From positions 70,499,213-70,563,212 of the forward strand of contig NC_092044.1 in assembly GCF_003086295.3 (NCBI RefSeq): 64,000 bases of DNA, in the 5' to 3' direction. Each line of letters starts with the position of its first letter. Position 1 is the stretch's first letter. The position numbers and the translations under genes were made by a program. Shown here one piece after another: positions 11,790 through 22,954 of the stretch. The notes beneath the pieces are model-generated. The model searched no databases. It was not told the DNA's origin and was given only the letters and a program-made list of their open reading frames with translations. This stretch comes from Arachis hypogaea. Lineage: Eukaryota; Streptophyta; Magnoliopsida; Fabales; Fabaceae.

Positions 11790-13239
11790 TGATAAACCAC
11801 TATTTTATGATTTATCTTGTGCTCAATTGAGTGGTTTTTATCAACTCTTTACCCACTTATTTATATGATTTGCATGTTTTACATTTTCCTTCCTGATTCT
11901 GTGCTATGATTGAAAACATGCTTCTTTGGTCTTAATTTTGCTATGTTTAATCCTCTCTTATTACCATTCGATGCCTTGATATGTGTGTTAAGTGATTTTA
12001 TGGATTACAGGGCAAGAATGGCTTAGAGGATGGAAAGGAAGCATGCAAAAGTGGAAGGAATACAAGAAGTTGAAGAAATTGCTAAGCTGTCCAACCTGAC
12101 CTCTTCGTATTCAATTGGTCATAACTTGAGCTACAGAGGTTCAAATGACGCGGTTCCAATTGTGTTGGAAAGCTAACATCCGAGGCTTCGATTTGATATA
12201 TAATTTACCATAGTTGCCGTATAGATAAGCAACGCAAACGCGCACTCTACGCGGACGCATCGCATCTGTGAAAATCAGCGTGGTAGATTTCATAAGCATC
12301 GAATTCTGGGCTATTTCCGGCCCAGTTTCAAGCCCAGAAAACACAAATTAAAGGCTGCAAAGTGGAGGAATGAAGGGGACAATTGAGATCAGACTCATAA
12401 TTCACTTTTCATAATTTAGATGTAGTTTTTAGAGAGAGAGGCTCTCTCCTCTCTCTTAGGATTAGGATTAGGATTTTTAGAAATTAGGATTTATTTCTTC
12501 TTCATCACAGGTTCAATATTCCTTTTACTTTATATTTCTCTTCCACTTTTAGATACTCTAATGCTTTTATTTGTATTTGACTTATGTTGCCCAATTGGCT
12601 TATGAACTTTTCCATGTTAGATTTGACTGCTTTTATTAATGCAATTGAGGTATTTCAAATTTATGCTTGCTTTATTCTATTTATGATGTCTTCAATTTAA
12701 TTTAGAATTTTCCCTTTTGGCTCTGGTTAAGTAATTGGTTACGCTTGAGTTATCAAATAAAGCAGTGGTTGAAATTGGCAAATCACTTTAAAGTTAGTCT
12801 TCCCACAGGGATTGACTAGGACTTGAGGATCAAACTAATTATTCCACTTGACTTTCCTTTACTTTAGTAAAGGTTAACTAAGTGGGATTAAAATCTAATT
12901 CTCATCACAATTGATAAGGATAGGACTTCCAGTTCTAATATCTTGCCAAAAGTTTATTTTATTATTACTATTTTAATTTTACTTGTCATTTAACATACTT
13001 CTTCCTTACTTTCAAAACCCCTAATTTACAAAACTCATAACCAATAATAAGAACATACCTTCCTGCAATTCCTTGAGAAGACGACTCGGGGTTCAAATAC
13101 TTCGGTTATCAATTTATTTAGGGGTTTGTTACTTGTGACAACCAAAACATTTGTAAGAAAGGACTTTTGTTGGTTTAGAAGCTATACTTGCAACGGGAAT
13201 TTATTCTGAATTCTAGACCACGCAAAACTCCTCTCTTCA
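11790..13239 (+). repeat. 5' LTR of element A
   Basis: It runs from TGATAAACCACTATTTTATG to CTCTCTTCA and pairs with 17846-19294. It contains a GAGAGAGAGGCTCTCTCCTC segment at about 12431-12455 and GGATTAGGATTAGGATTTTTAG repeats at 12459-12480, both kept in the other LTR. Confidence 0.93.
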
Positions 13240-13242
13240 AAA

Positions 13243-13260
13243 TGGCGCCGTTGCCGGGGA
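13243..13260 (+). other. primer binding site, tRNA-Asp type
   Basis: TGGCGCCGTTGCCGGGGA begins three bases after the 5' LTR. It is complementary to the 3' end of plant tRNA-Asp(GUC), the primer used by many plant Ty3/gypsy elements. Confidence 0.9.
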
Positions 13261-13545
13261 ATTGCAAACGTGTGCCTTATTATTGGTTATTGTAAATATT
13301 TTTCAAAAAAAAATTTCAGATTTTTATTTTAAAGTTTTTATCTTATCTTATCTTATTTCAAAATCAAATTTCAAAATTCAAATCTTTTTCAAAAAAATCA
13401 TATCTTTTTCAAAATCTTATCTTAATTTTTTTTTCAAAAAAATCATATCTTTTTTAAAAGCTTATCTTATCCTTTTTCAAAAATCATATCTTTTTTAAAA
13501 TCTTATCTTTTTGTTAATTTTTGTTTTTATTTTTCTCTCACTACT

Positions 13546-14562
13546 ATGAACTCTCACCCCTTTGGCTATGAGTCTGGTTACAATTATGTTGTAGGAAGAG
13601 GAGATTATAATGACAACATGCACCATGGGTGGAACAATCAAAGATGGGAGGAGCCGCAAGGATTTGATCAACCCTCATGGCAACAACCACCTCCAATGGA
13701 CTATCAACAACCATTCTGTGATGCATATCAAGGCAATGACTATGGTGAGCGCTCTTTAGATTGTCAACAACCACCACCATATGCTTATGAACCCTCTCCT
13801 CAACATGACTTTGGACCACCATACTCACAAGCCCCTTTCCGCCATTCACCTCCATATGATCCTAACATATATCCACCATACCAACCACCCTATGAACCGT
13901 ATGAACCATATATAGAATCATCCCAATTTCACCCCAATTACTCCCAAGAACCACCACCTCAATATACACCATCTCCATATCCATCAATCCAAGAGCACTA
14001 TGATCCTACTTATGATAGCCGAGCACAACAAGAATCATCAGATCGTCTCAAGGAAACAGTGGATCAATTTCACGTAACCCTTCATCAATTGAATCAAGCG
14101 ATAAATCAATTATCTTCCCAATGTTCGGACACTCAAGGAACACCCATGGCTTCATGTGGACAATCTAATGAAGAACGTAGCATGAAAGAGACACTAGAGA
14201 CTCCAGTGGACAATAAGGAGCATGACTTTGTACTGGAACAAGTGGAGGAAGCCATAATAGTTGTAGAGGAAGAAGTGGTTGAAGATTTAGGAGATGCAGA
14301 ACCTCCACGGGAACCTCAAGTCACAGAACCCTCTTCTAAGGAGTTTGAATTTGTTGTTGAGGAAGGTGTACAACCTCCAAGGCATATCATGGTTGAAGAC
14401 TTGGAAGAAGTTGATCAAGAGATGGAGATTCAAGAAGAAGAATCACAACCTCCCATGCCCTTGGAAAGCAGTGAAGAGGAGATTGAATTGGAAGAAAGCT
14501 ACCAAGAGGAGGAGGTTGAAATTGAAGAAGCTTACAAGGAGGTGGAAGTTGTCAGAGAATAA
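13546..14562 (+). CDS. element A ORF1: Pro/Gln/Tyr-rich protein with acidic tail, function unknown
   Basis: A 338-codon frame starting MNSHPFGYESGYNYVVGRGD. Residues 20-155 are very rich in Pro, Gln and Tyr in irregular PPY/QPP repeats. Residues 160-195 (LKETVDQFHVTLHQLNQAIN) look like a short helix or coiled coil. Residues 220-338 are strongly acidic with many Glu. No gag, zinc-knuckle or protease motif is seen. It occupies the place where gag stands in elements C and D, so it may replace gag as an accessory protein. It is uninterrupted, unlike most frames in the window. The ATG follows a T-rich leader about 280 bp after the primer site. A further open stretch after its stop (14575-14937) lacks recognisable domains. 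Confidence 0.6.
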   Translation: MNSHPFGYESGYNYVVGRGDYNDNMHHGWNNQRWEEPQGFDQPSWQQPPPMDYQQPFCDAYQGNDYGERSLDCQQPPPYAYEPSPQHDFGPPYSQAPFRHSPPYDPNIYPPYQPPYEPYEPYIESSQFHPNYSQEPPPQYTPSPYPSIQEHYDPTYDSRAQQESSDRLKETVDQFHVTLHQLNQAINQLSSQCSDTQGTPMASCGQSNEERSMKETLETPVDNKEHDFVLEQVEEAIIVVEEEVVEDLGDAEPPREPQVTEPSSKEFEFVVEEGVQPPRHIMVEDLEEVDQEMEIQEEESQPPMPLESSEEEIELEESYQEEEVEIEEAYKEVEVVRE

Positions 14563-15145
14563 CACAAGGGAGTGAAGCTTGCAAGTTCATTAGAAATACC
14601 TCTCCCAAGGCCATTACCATCCAACACAACGTTCAAGTGGGTAAAATTATTATCCTTGACCTTTACCTTCCCACTTGAATATGGGCTACTGGAGACGGAT
14701 GGTCAGCTTAGAGCCCTTTGTGGCATTAAGCGTAAGAGGGAGATGGTCAGTGGTAGAAGTTGTCAAGCAAGGTTCAACATGGTTGTGTGCTCAAAGGTTA
14801 AACGTAAAGGTTGGTGTAAAGCTCAATTGAATGGGTCTAGGAAGTTGTTTGGCCGCTTTAGTGAGAATTCAGATTGCCTGCCACCCGGTTGGAACACTAA
14901 TGATCAACAAGAAGATGGGTGCAAAAGCAAGGTTTAGGACCCCGGAATTCAATCTAGAAATCAATACTCTTGGGGCCTTGTCACTTGCTTTAGCTTGCTT
15001 GAAGGCTTTCTACGCCTAGTTTAGGATCCCGGAGGCTATTGGAAGTACAAACATTGGTGGGATTCCTAGATCAGTACAAGCATAAGCCACTATAACAGGG
15101 AGCTCACCAAATGTCCAACTTAAGGACTTTAACTAAAAGTGCTAG

Positions 15146-15161
15146 GTGGGAGACAACCCAC
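15146..15161 (+). other. small hairpin after ORF1, shared with elements C and D
   Basis: GTGGGAGACAACCCAC folds as a 5-bp stem with loop AGACAA, and the outer G-C pair makes it six. It aligns with the hairpin at 25341-25356 in element C although the stem sequence differs. Confidence 0.55.
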
Positions 15162-15269
15162 CATGGTATGGTCGTTCCTTTTCCACTTTAGTATGTTTTT
15201 GAATTTTGATTGAACCTGGAATTTTGCATAACATTCATTGCATTCTGCATACTGCATCAAAAAACAATT

Positions 15270-15815
15270 TTCACGCGACGCGACAGCGTCGCCGACACGT
15301 CCGCGTCACAGGTGCGTTGGGAAGAAAATAAATTGAACAGAGAGTCACGCGAGAGTGTCGCTGGAGGCGTGCCTTTGGCACAAATTAGTCCACGCGACCG
15401 CGTTGTTGACGCGTCCGCGTCATGTGGGATAAACGCCTCCCACGCGTCTGCGTCACCCACGCAAACGCTTGCCTCAAAATCAATGTAAAAAGGGTGTATG
15501 ACCGAAAGTTGAGCAAAAATTAGGCTGGACTCGTGCTAGAAGCACAAGCCCTGCCATGCGTACACATGCCCCACGCGTCCGCGCCGTTTTCAAATTTATG
15601 CCATCCACGCGATCGCGTCAACCACGCGGCCGCGTCACCCAAAGATTTGGCAATATGAGTTTCTAACAGAGAGTTGCACGACCGCAAGTCTGCCCTTGCG
15701 CTAATGGCACAAATCGATCCACGCGACCACGTGGATGACGCGTCCGCGTCATTTCATAGAAGCATTATCCGTGCGAATGTGTCACTCACGCGTCCGCGTC
15801 ACCTGCGTCGCAGCT
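15270..15815 (+). repeat. scattered CG-rich palindromic motifs (ACGCGTCCGCGTCA type)
   Basis: At least eight variants of a 'cacgcg...acgcgtccgcgtca' unit occur between 15270 and 15815 (for example near 15296, 15391, 15410, 15442, 15571, 15608, 15720, 15738 and 15789), spaced irregularly. They create islands of CpG in otherwise AT-rich DNA. Weaker forms lie in both LTRs (12236-12262, 18292-18320). Confidence 0.75.
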
Positions 15816-16249
15816 TGTCCAAATCAGCCAAATGTCTTATCTTTTTCTTCGCCAAATCTAAATCTTTTTCTTTCCCCTTTCTTAATTCTTTCTTCTTCCT
15901 TCCTTACTTTCTTCTATTATCTCTATTCTTCATCTTATTCATTCTTTTTCTTCTTCTCTCTTTACTCTCTTCTTTCTCTTCTTCTCCCTTTCTTTTCTAT
16001 ATTTGCTGTTTTACATTGGTGTTACAATCTTTTTACTCATCTGTTGCATATCTCCTGCATTATTTTAGGTGCTACTTAACTTGTTTGCTATTTAGTTGAC
16101 ATGCCATGTGCTTCTATTGTTTTCTCACTTGCATGTTGTTGTTACCATGTAATTGAGACCCTCATTATTTGGCATTAACCCACCCAGACTTTATTTATAT
16201 TCTTATCTTTATTTTTGGGTTACTTTTTCTTCTTTTTCCTCTTCTTTCA

Positions 16250-16430
16250 GGCTGGCTACCAAGAGGAAAAAAGACGAGTTTCTAACTGGAACAGCGAACA
16301 AGTTTACCGCACAATCTTTAGAGAAAAGCATCAGTTGGACCAACCCGTCCACCTACACATTTCAGCATGCACCGAGGACGGTGCAATCTTTAAGTGTGGG
16401 GAGGTCGATACCGATCTCTACGGGTTAGTT
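16250..16430 (+). pseudogene. element A ORF2 remnant (internal deletion)
   Basis: CTTTCAGGCTGGCTACCAAG at 16244-16263 matches the acceptor-like site and start (ATGGCCACCAAG) of element B ORF2, but with CTG in place of ATG. About 110 bp later the sequence joins the 3' end of ORF2 (GCACCGAGGACGGTGCAATC, matching B around 10541-10560) and a polypurine-like copy at 16390-16405. Roughly 1.1 kb of ORF2 is therefore missing. Two overlapping frames cross the region, neither with a start of its own. Confidence 0.55.
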
Positions 16431-17831
16431 ATTCTCTTCTCAATACCAATATTCTATTTTCTTTGTTTATTCATTGTTGCATTGCATAATAGATTGCATG
16501 TGTAGTTAATTGTTTGCATTTAGTTACTACTTGGTTGAAGTAATATTTTCTTTTTCAAAATTTTTTTTATAGTATTTCACTAATTTAAATTGAAAATTTT
16601 GTGTTAAACTTGTTTGAAAGTTGTATTTGGAACATGGTTTTTGAGTCAAAGAACACACAACCTGTGAGATTTGAGCTTAAGTACATGGTTACATTATTTA
16701 ACCATAAATTTTATTCTTGTGTGTTTTCTTCTCTATGATTGCAATCTTTGTTTTGTTCCATTCTATATGTCCATTATTTAGTATATTTACATGCTTGCAT
16801 ATGATTGAGGCCATATTTGATTATTAACTCACTTATCCCAAATAAAGCCTACCCTTTTATGTCACCCTTGTTAGCCACTTTGAGCTTTTTAATCCCCTTC
16901 TGTTCTATAACCACATTACTAGCCTTAAGCAGAAAAACAAATTAAAAATCCCAAGTTGAATCCTTGGTTAGCTTAAGATAGATATTGTGTATAATTTAAG
17001 TGTGGGGAATTTTATGGGAACATGGGATGATAGAAAAAAAAGTAGGGAATTAAATTGAATAAGTTATTTGAAAATTTGGAAAGCATGCTTATGTGAAATA
17101 AAAATAATTAAATTACCATGTGCATTGATAAAAAAATAAATAAAAAAATAATAATAAAAAAATAAAATAAAAAAATTATTAAGTAATTAAATAAGGGGAT
17201 ACAAAAAATATATATTACCCCAAATGCAAAATAAGAAGAATCAATGCACATGGGACAAAATTCAAAAATAAGTTTGATACATGAGCATGTAATACAAAAG
17301 TGGGAAAAATTTGGATAGCTAGGTAAAGCAATTTAAATTATATAAAGTATGTATATGTTAGGTGAGATCTTGGACTAATCAAGGATTCAATTTATAGCTC
17401 ACTTGGCCATACATATATCCTCACATTTACCTTAGCCCCATTACAACCTCGAAAAGACCTCATGATGTTTGCATTGGTATGCTAAATATTTGTTGATTGG
17501 TTAGATGAAGAACAAGGTTGAGAAAGCATGACTAGGGAAGATGTGAGTGAATTAACCCTAGACACTTGAGAGAGTTAGAGTGATATATACTACCAGTAAG
17601 GGTTCAGTGCTTGATTCTATGTTCCTTGCTCTCATGAGCTATCTTCTTACAAGTTTACTTGTCTTTTATTGTGTGATTTGAATTAGTGGAATTTGAATTA
17701 TTTTTATCTTGGAGAACTTATTTGCTTCTTAGTTGCATCCGCATAGATAGGTTGCATTGCATACTATCTATCATTCCTCTTCACTCCTTTATAGCTTCTC
17801 TTGAGCTTAGCATGAGGACATGCTAATATTT
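16431..17831 (+). other. element A non-coding DNA before the 3' LTR
   Basis: No open frame of note. It matches element B 9043-10520 in reverse. It holds an A-rich tract (17125-17175) and an extra polypurine-like TTAAGTGTGGGGAA at 16998-17011. Confidence 0.7.
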
Positions 17832-17845
17832 AAGTGTGGGGAGGT
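17832..17845 (+). other. polypurine tract of element A
   Basis: AAGTGTGGGGAGGT lies directly against the TGATAAACC start of the 3' LTR, the expected place for the plus-strand primer. Confidence 0.85.
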
Positions 17846-19294
17846 TGATAAACCACTATTTTATGGTTTATCTTGTGCTTAATTGAGTAGTTTTTATCAA
17901 CTCTTTACCCACTTATTCATATGATTTGCATGTTTTACATTTTCCTTCCTGATTCTGTGCTATGATTGAAAACATGCTACTTTGGTCTTAATTTTGCTAT
18001 GTTTAATCCTCTCTTATTACCATTCGATGCCTTGATATGTGTGTTAAGTGATTTCAGGGATTATAGGGTAAGAATGGCTTAGAGGATGGAAAGGAAGCAT
18101 GCAAAAGTGGAAGGAATACAAGAAGTTGAAGAAATTGCAAGCTGTCCAGCCTGACCTCTTCGCATTCAAACGGTCATAACTTGAGCTACAAATATCCAAA
18201 TGACGCGTTTCCAGTTGCGTTGGAAAGCTAACGTCTAGGGCTTCTATTTAATATATAATTTGCCATAGTAGCCTTACAGATAGGCAATGCAAACGCGCGC
18301 TCCACGTGGACGCGTCGCATCTGCGAAAATCAGCATGGCAGATTTCATAACCAACGAATTCTGCGCTATTTCTGGCCCAGTTTCAAGTCCAGAAAATACA
18401 AATTAAAGGCTGCAAAGTAGAGGAATGAAGGGGAAATTTGAGATCAGACTCATAATTCACTTTTCATAATTTAGATGTAGTTTTTAGAGAGAGAGGCTCT
18501 CTCCTCTCTCTTAGGATTAGGATTAGGATTTTTAGAAATTAGGATTTATTTCTTCTTCATCACAGGTTCAATATTCCTTTTACTTTATATTTCTCTTCCA
18601 CTTTTAGATACTCTAATGCTTTTATTTGTATTTGACTTATGTTACCCAATTGGCTTATGAACTTTTTCATGTTAGATTTGACTGCTTTTATTAATGCAAT
18701 TGAGGTATTTCAGATTTATGCTTGCTTTATTCTATTTATGATGTCTTTAATTTAATTTAGAATTTTCCCTTTTGGCTCTGGTTAAGTAATTGGTGACGCT
18801 TGAGTTATCAAATAAAGCAGTGGTTGAAATTGGTAGATCGCTTTAAAGCTAGTCTTCCCACAGTGATTGACTAGGACTTGAGGATCAAACTAATTATTCC
18901 ACTTGACTTTTCTTTACTTTAGTAAAGGTTAACTAAGTGGAATTAAAATCCAATTCTCATCACAATTGATAAGGATAGGACTTCCAGTTCTAATACCTTA
19001 CCAAAAGTTTATTTTATTATTACTATTTTAATTTTACTTGTCATTTAACATACTTCTTCCTTACTTTTAAAACCCCCAATTTACAAAACTCATAACCAAT
19101 AATAAGAACATACCTCCCTGCAATTCCTTGAGAAGACGACCCGGGATTCAAATACTTTGGTTATCAATTTATTTAGGGGTTTGTTACTTGTGACAACCAA
19201 AACGTTTGTAAGAAAGGACTTTTGTTGGTTTAGAAGCTATACTTGCAACGGAAATTTATTCTGAATTCTAGAGCACGCAAAAGTCTTCTCTTCA
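17846..19294 (+). repeat. 3' LTR of element A
   Basis: 1,449 bp, begins TGATAAACCACTATTTTATG and ends CTTCA, followed by the duplicated GCCAT. It is collinear with the 5' LTR with scattered single-base differences. Confidence 0.93.
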
Positions 19295-19299
19295 GCCAT

Positions 19300-19744
19300 C
19301 CTGAAAAAGGAAAAGGAAAGTAACAAGTAAAGCTAAAGGTTTGAGCAAGGAAGAGAGCAGTGGAAGTGATAATCATTGCACGGTAAAAAAGGATGTCGTT
19401 AACACATGGTCGCGACTACATGTGATAAGTTCATCAATGGGAATATAGCAAGTGCATGTTATGGCAAGTAGATGCAAGCTATTTATTGGCATGCCGGCAA
19501 AGGCATGAGTAGCATAGATCAAGCATTAATTGCCCAATTTGATTATCAAGTATTTCAAACTAACAATATGTTTGTATTGACAATTATATTTAATTAATAA
19601 TATATGAAAAGGGGTTTTGTGAAAAACAGGCATTAAAGTAGTAAGATAGAATGATTTAAAAAGAATGCATAATGCCATATGAGCTTTTTCACAAACACTT
19701 AGCATGTGTGGTAAATATGTTATTGAAAGCATTAAATTGAACAT
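19300..19744 (-). other. flank upstream of element B ORF2, otherwise unrecognised
   Basis: The first bases, read on the minus strand, supply the acceptor-like TTTTTCAG before the ATG of B ORF2, so this is the continuation of B. The rest is AT-rich with no clear domain, and element C interrupts it at 19744. Confidence 0.45.
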
Positions 19745-21371
19745 TGATGAGCGGATAATTTATACGCTTTTTGGCATTGTTTTTAGTATGTTTTAGTTAG
19801 TTTTTATTATATTTTTATTAGTTTTTAGTTAAAATTCACTTTTCTGGACTTTACTATGAGTTTGTGTGTTTTTTTTTATTTCAGGTATTTTCTGGCTGAA
19901 ATTGAGGGACTTGAGCAAAAATCTGATTCAAAGGCTGAAAAGGACTACAGATGCTGTTGGATTCTAACCTCTCTGCACTCGAAGTAGATTTTCTGGAGGT
20001 ACAGAAGCCCAATTGGTGCGCTCTTAACAGCGTTGGAAAGTAGACATCCTGGGCTTTCCAGCAATGTATAATAGTCCATACTTTGCCCGAGATTTGATGG
20101 CCCAAACAGGCGTTCCAAGTCAGCTCAAGAATTCTGGCATAAAACGCCGGAACTGGCACAAGAATGGGAGTTAAACACCCAAACTGGCACAAAAGCTGGT
20201 GTTTAACTCCAAGAAGAGTCTTTACACGAAAATGCTTCAATGCTCAGCCCAAGCACACACCAAGTGGGCCCGGAAGTGGATTTTTATGTCATTTACTCAT
20301 TTCTGTAAACCCTAGCTACTAGTTCTCTATAAGTAGGACCTTTTGCTATTGTATTTTCATCTTTTGATCACTTTAGATCTTAGGATCATCTTTGGACGTC
20401 TAGTTCTTAGATCATGGAGGCTGGCCTCTCGGCCATGCCTGGACCTTGTTCTTATGTATTTTCAACGGTGAAGTTTCTACACACCATAGATTAAGGTGTG
20501 GAGCTCTGCTGTACCTCGAGTATTAATGCAATTACTATTGTTCTTCTATTCAATTCGGCTTATTCTTGTTCTAAGATATCACTTATTTCTCAACTTGATG
20601 AATGTGATGATCCGTGACACTCATCATCATTCTCACCTATGAACGTGTGTCTGACAACCACCTCCGTTCTACCTTAGATTGAGTGGATATCTCTTGGATT
20701 TCTTAACCGGAATCTTCGTGGTATAAGCTAGAATTGATGGCGGCATTCAAGAGAATCCGGAAGGTCTAAACCTTGTCTGTGGTATTTTGAGTAGGATTCA
20801 AGGATTGAATGACTGTGACGAGCTTTAAACTCGCGATTGTGGGGCGTTAGTGACAGACGCAAAAGAATCACTGGATTCTATTCCGACATGATCGAGAACC
20901 GACAGCTGAATAGCCGTGCGGTGACAGAGCGCGTTGAACATTTTTACTGAGAGGACGGGACTGTAGCCATTGACAACGGTGATGCCCAACATACAGCTTG
21001 CCATGGAAAAGAGTAAGAAGGATTGGATGAAGACAGTAGGAAAGCAGAGAGACGGAAGGGACAAAGCATCTCCACACGCTTATCTGAAATTCTCACCAAT
21101 GAATTACATAAGTATCTCTATCTTTATTTTATGCTTTATTCATAAATCATTCATAACCATTTGAATCCGCCTGACTGAGATTTACAAGATGACCATAGCT
21201 TGCTTCATACCAACAATCTCCGTGGGATCGACCCTTACTCGCGTAAGGTTTATTACTTGGACGACCCAGTGCACTTGCTGGTTAGTTGTGCGAAGTTGTG
21301 ATAAAAAGTTGAGATTGCAATTGAGCGTACCATGTTGATGGCGCCATTGATGATCACAATTTCGTGCACCA
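19745..21371 (+). repeat. 5' LTR of element C
   Basis: It is paired with 27919-29546, with visible substitutions between copies (many of them transitions). Two palindromic GGCGTT-type units lie at about 20144-20222. A TATA-like CTCTATAAGTAGG at 20326-20338 probably drives the element transcript. Confidence 0.93.
20326..20338 (+). promoter_or_regulatory. TATA-like box in LTR C
   Basis: CTCTATAAGTAGG, conserved at 28499-28511 in the other LTR. Element D has the more canonical GTATAAATAG at the same place (46611-46620, minus). Confidence 0.4.
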
Positions 21372-21377
21372 AGTTTT

Positions 21378-21495
21378 TGGCGCCGTTGTCGGGGAATTAA
21401 ATGTCCTAACTACAGTTTCGCATTTGTTCCCTGCAATAACAGTGCCATGTTTTGATCCGGCAACAACACCAAGTTTTTGGCGCCGTTGCCGGGGA
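21378..21495 (+). other. duplicated primer binding site of element C
   Basis: TGGCGCCGTTGTCGGGGA at 21378-21395 stands six bases after the LTR but has one mismatch to tRNA-Asp. A second, perfect TGGCGCCGTTGCCGGGGA is at 21478-21495. Both follow the words ACCAAGTTTT, so about 100 bp were duplicated or inserted here. Confidence 0.8.
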
Positions 21496-22184
21496 TTGTT
21501 TGAGTTTGGACAACTGACGGTTCATCTTGTTGCTTAGATTAGGTATTTTTCATAATTTTTAAGAATGAATTCTAGTGTTTCAAGGTGATGTTCTTATCAT
21601 CACCAAAGCTGATTGATCTTAATCAATTTAGCTCTTGAATGCAATGTCCTGCTGAAGCTTGGCTAGCCATGTCTAATTTCTTTAGACTGAAGCTTTAGAC
21701 TAACATTGCATGATTCCTGGAATTCTTATTAAAAATTTTGAATTTCTTTATTTTCTTCTCCATATAATTTTCGAAAAAAACCAAAAAAAATTACAAAATC
21801 ATAAAAACCAAAAATATTTCTTGTTTGAGTCTAGTGTCTCACTTTAAGTTTGGTGTCAATTGCATGTTTCTGTTCTTCTTGTATTTATCATGTGTCTTCA
21901 TTGATCTTCAAGTTGTTCTTAATGATTTACTTGCTCTGATCTTTAAATTCTCTTGTTTTGTGTGTTTTGTTGTTTCTCATATGCATTCTCAATTTGTTAG
22001 TGTCAGTAGTATACAAACTTCTAAGTTTGGTGTCTTGCATGCATTGTTTATTTGATTTTAGTTGCATTTTGATTTTTTTCTCATCATTAAAAATCCAAAA
22101 AATTTTTTAATTTGTGTCTTTTCAAGTCAATAATACAGAGAATTAAAGATTCAGAACATACAACAGAGGAATTACACAGAAAAA

Positions 22185-22325
22185 GCTGGGCGTTCAAAAC
22201 GCCCAGTAAGGAAGGAAAACTGGCGTTTAAACGCCAGCCAGGGCACCTGGCTGGGCGTTTAACACCCAAAAGGGTAGCATTTTGGGCGTTAAACGCCAGA
22301 ATGTATAACATTTAACGCCAGGATG
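22185..22325 (+). repeat. palindromic GGCGTTTAACGCC-type motif cluster, element C leader
   Basis: About six units of the form TGGGCGTTTAACACCCA, CTGGCGTTTAAACGCCAG or half units lie between 22185 and 22325, upstream of gag. Each nearly reads the same on both strands. The same units recur at 25498-25675 and in the LTRs. Confidence 0.85.
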
Positions 22326-22954
22326 GCACAAGAGGGAAGATTTTGTTTTTAATGCAAATTTTTTTCAAGTTTTCATAATTTTTCAAAATCAAATCTTTTT
22401 CAAATCATATCTTTTCAATCATATATTTTCAAAATCAATTTCTTTCCTTTTTCAAAAATACTTGCTAACAATTAATGATTTGATTCAACATTTCAAGTAT
22501 GTTGCCTTTTCTGTTGAGAAAGGTTTAATGTTCGAATCATATCTTTTCTTATTAGCCAAGAACTTGATTTTAAAAATCAAATCTTTTTTAAATTATTTTT
22601 CAAATCATATCTTTTCAATCAAATCTTTTTAAAACCATAACTTTTCAATCATATCTTTTTAATCACATCTTTTTCAAGATAGTTTTCAATTCATATCTTT
22701 TTGATTTCTAATTTCAAAATCTTTTTCAAAATTCACTTTATTTCTTTCTCAATCTTAGTTTTTGAAAATCATCAATCAAGTTTTCAAAATCTCTTTTAAT
22801 TATTTTAAAATCTTTTTAACTTATTTTCGAAAATTCTTCCCTTCTTCTCACATCCTAATTCTTCTACCTCCTCCTTCTATTCCTCTGACACCTCAAGGAA
22901 TCTCTATACTGTGACATAGAGGATTCCATATTTTTTTGTTCTCTTCTCTTTCGT

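Larger units (their letters stand above)
11790..19294 (+). mobile_element. complete LTR retrotransposon A (7,505 bp), without pol
   Basis: Two LTRs of 1,450 and 1,449 bp begin TGATAAACCA and end CTTCA. They are flanked by the perfect 5-bp duplication GCCAT at 11785-11789 and 19295-19299. The tRNA-Asp primer site follows the 5' LTR and a polypurine tract precedes the 3' LTR. The 4.6-kb interior encodes a Pro/Gln/Tyr-rich ORF1 and a remnant of ORF2, with no protease, reverse transcriptase, RNase H or integrase. It must depend on a partner for movement. The primer-site type suggests the Tat/Athila/Ogre side of Ty3/gypsy. The LTRs differ by scattered substitutions, so the insertion is not very recent. 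Confidence 0.93.

Noticed and set aside
15210..15488. Overlapping plus and minus frames rich in Ala, Ser and Arg
   Set aside because: They come from the CG-rich palindromic units and have no leader or domain.
19526..19744. 72-codon minus frame next to element C
   Set aside because: AT-rich, no domain, and ends at the insertion border.
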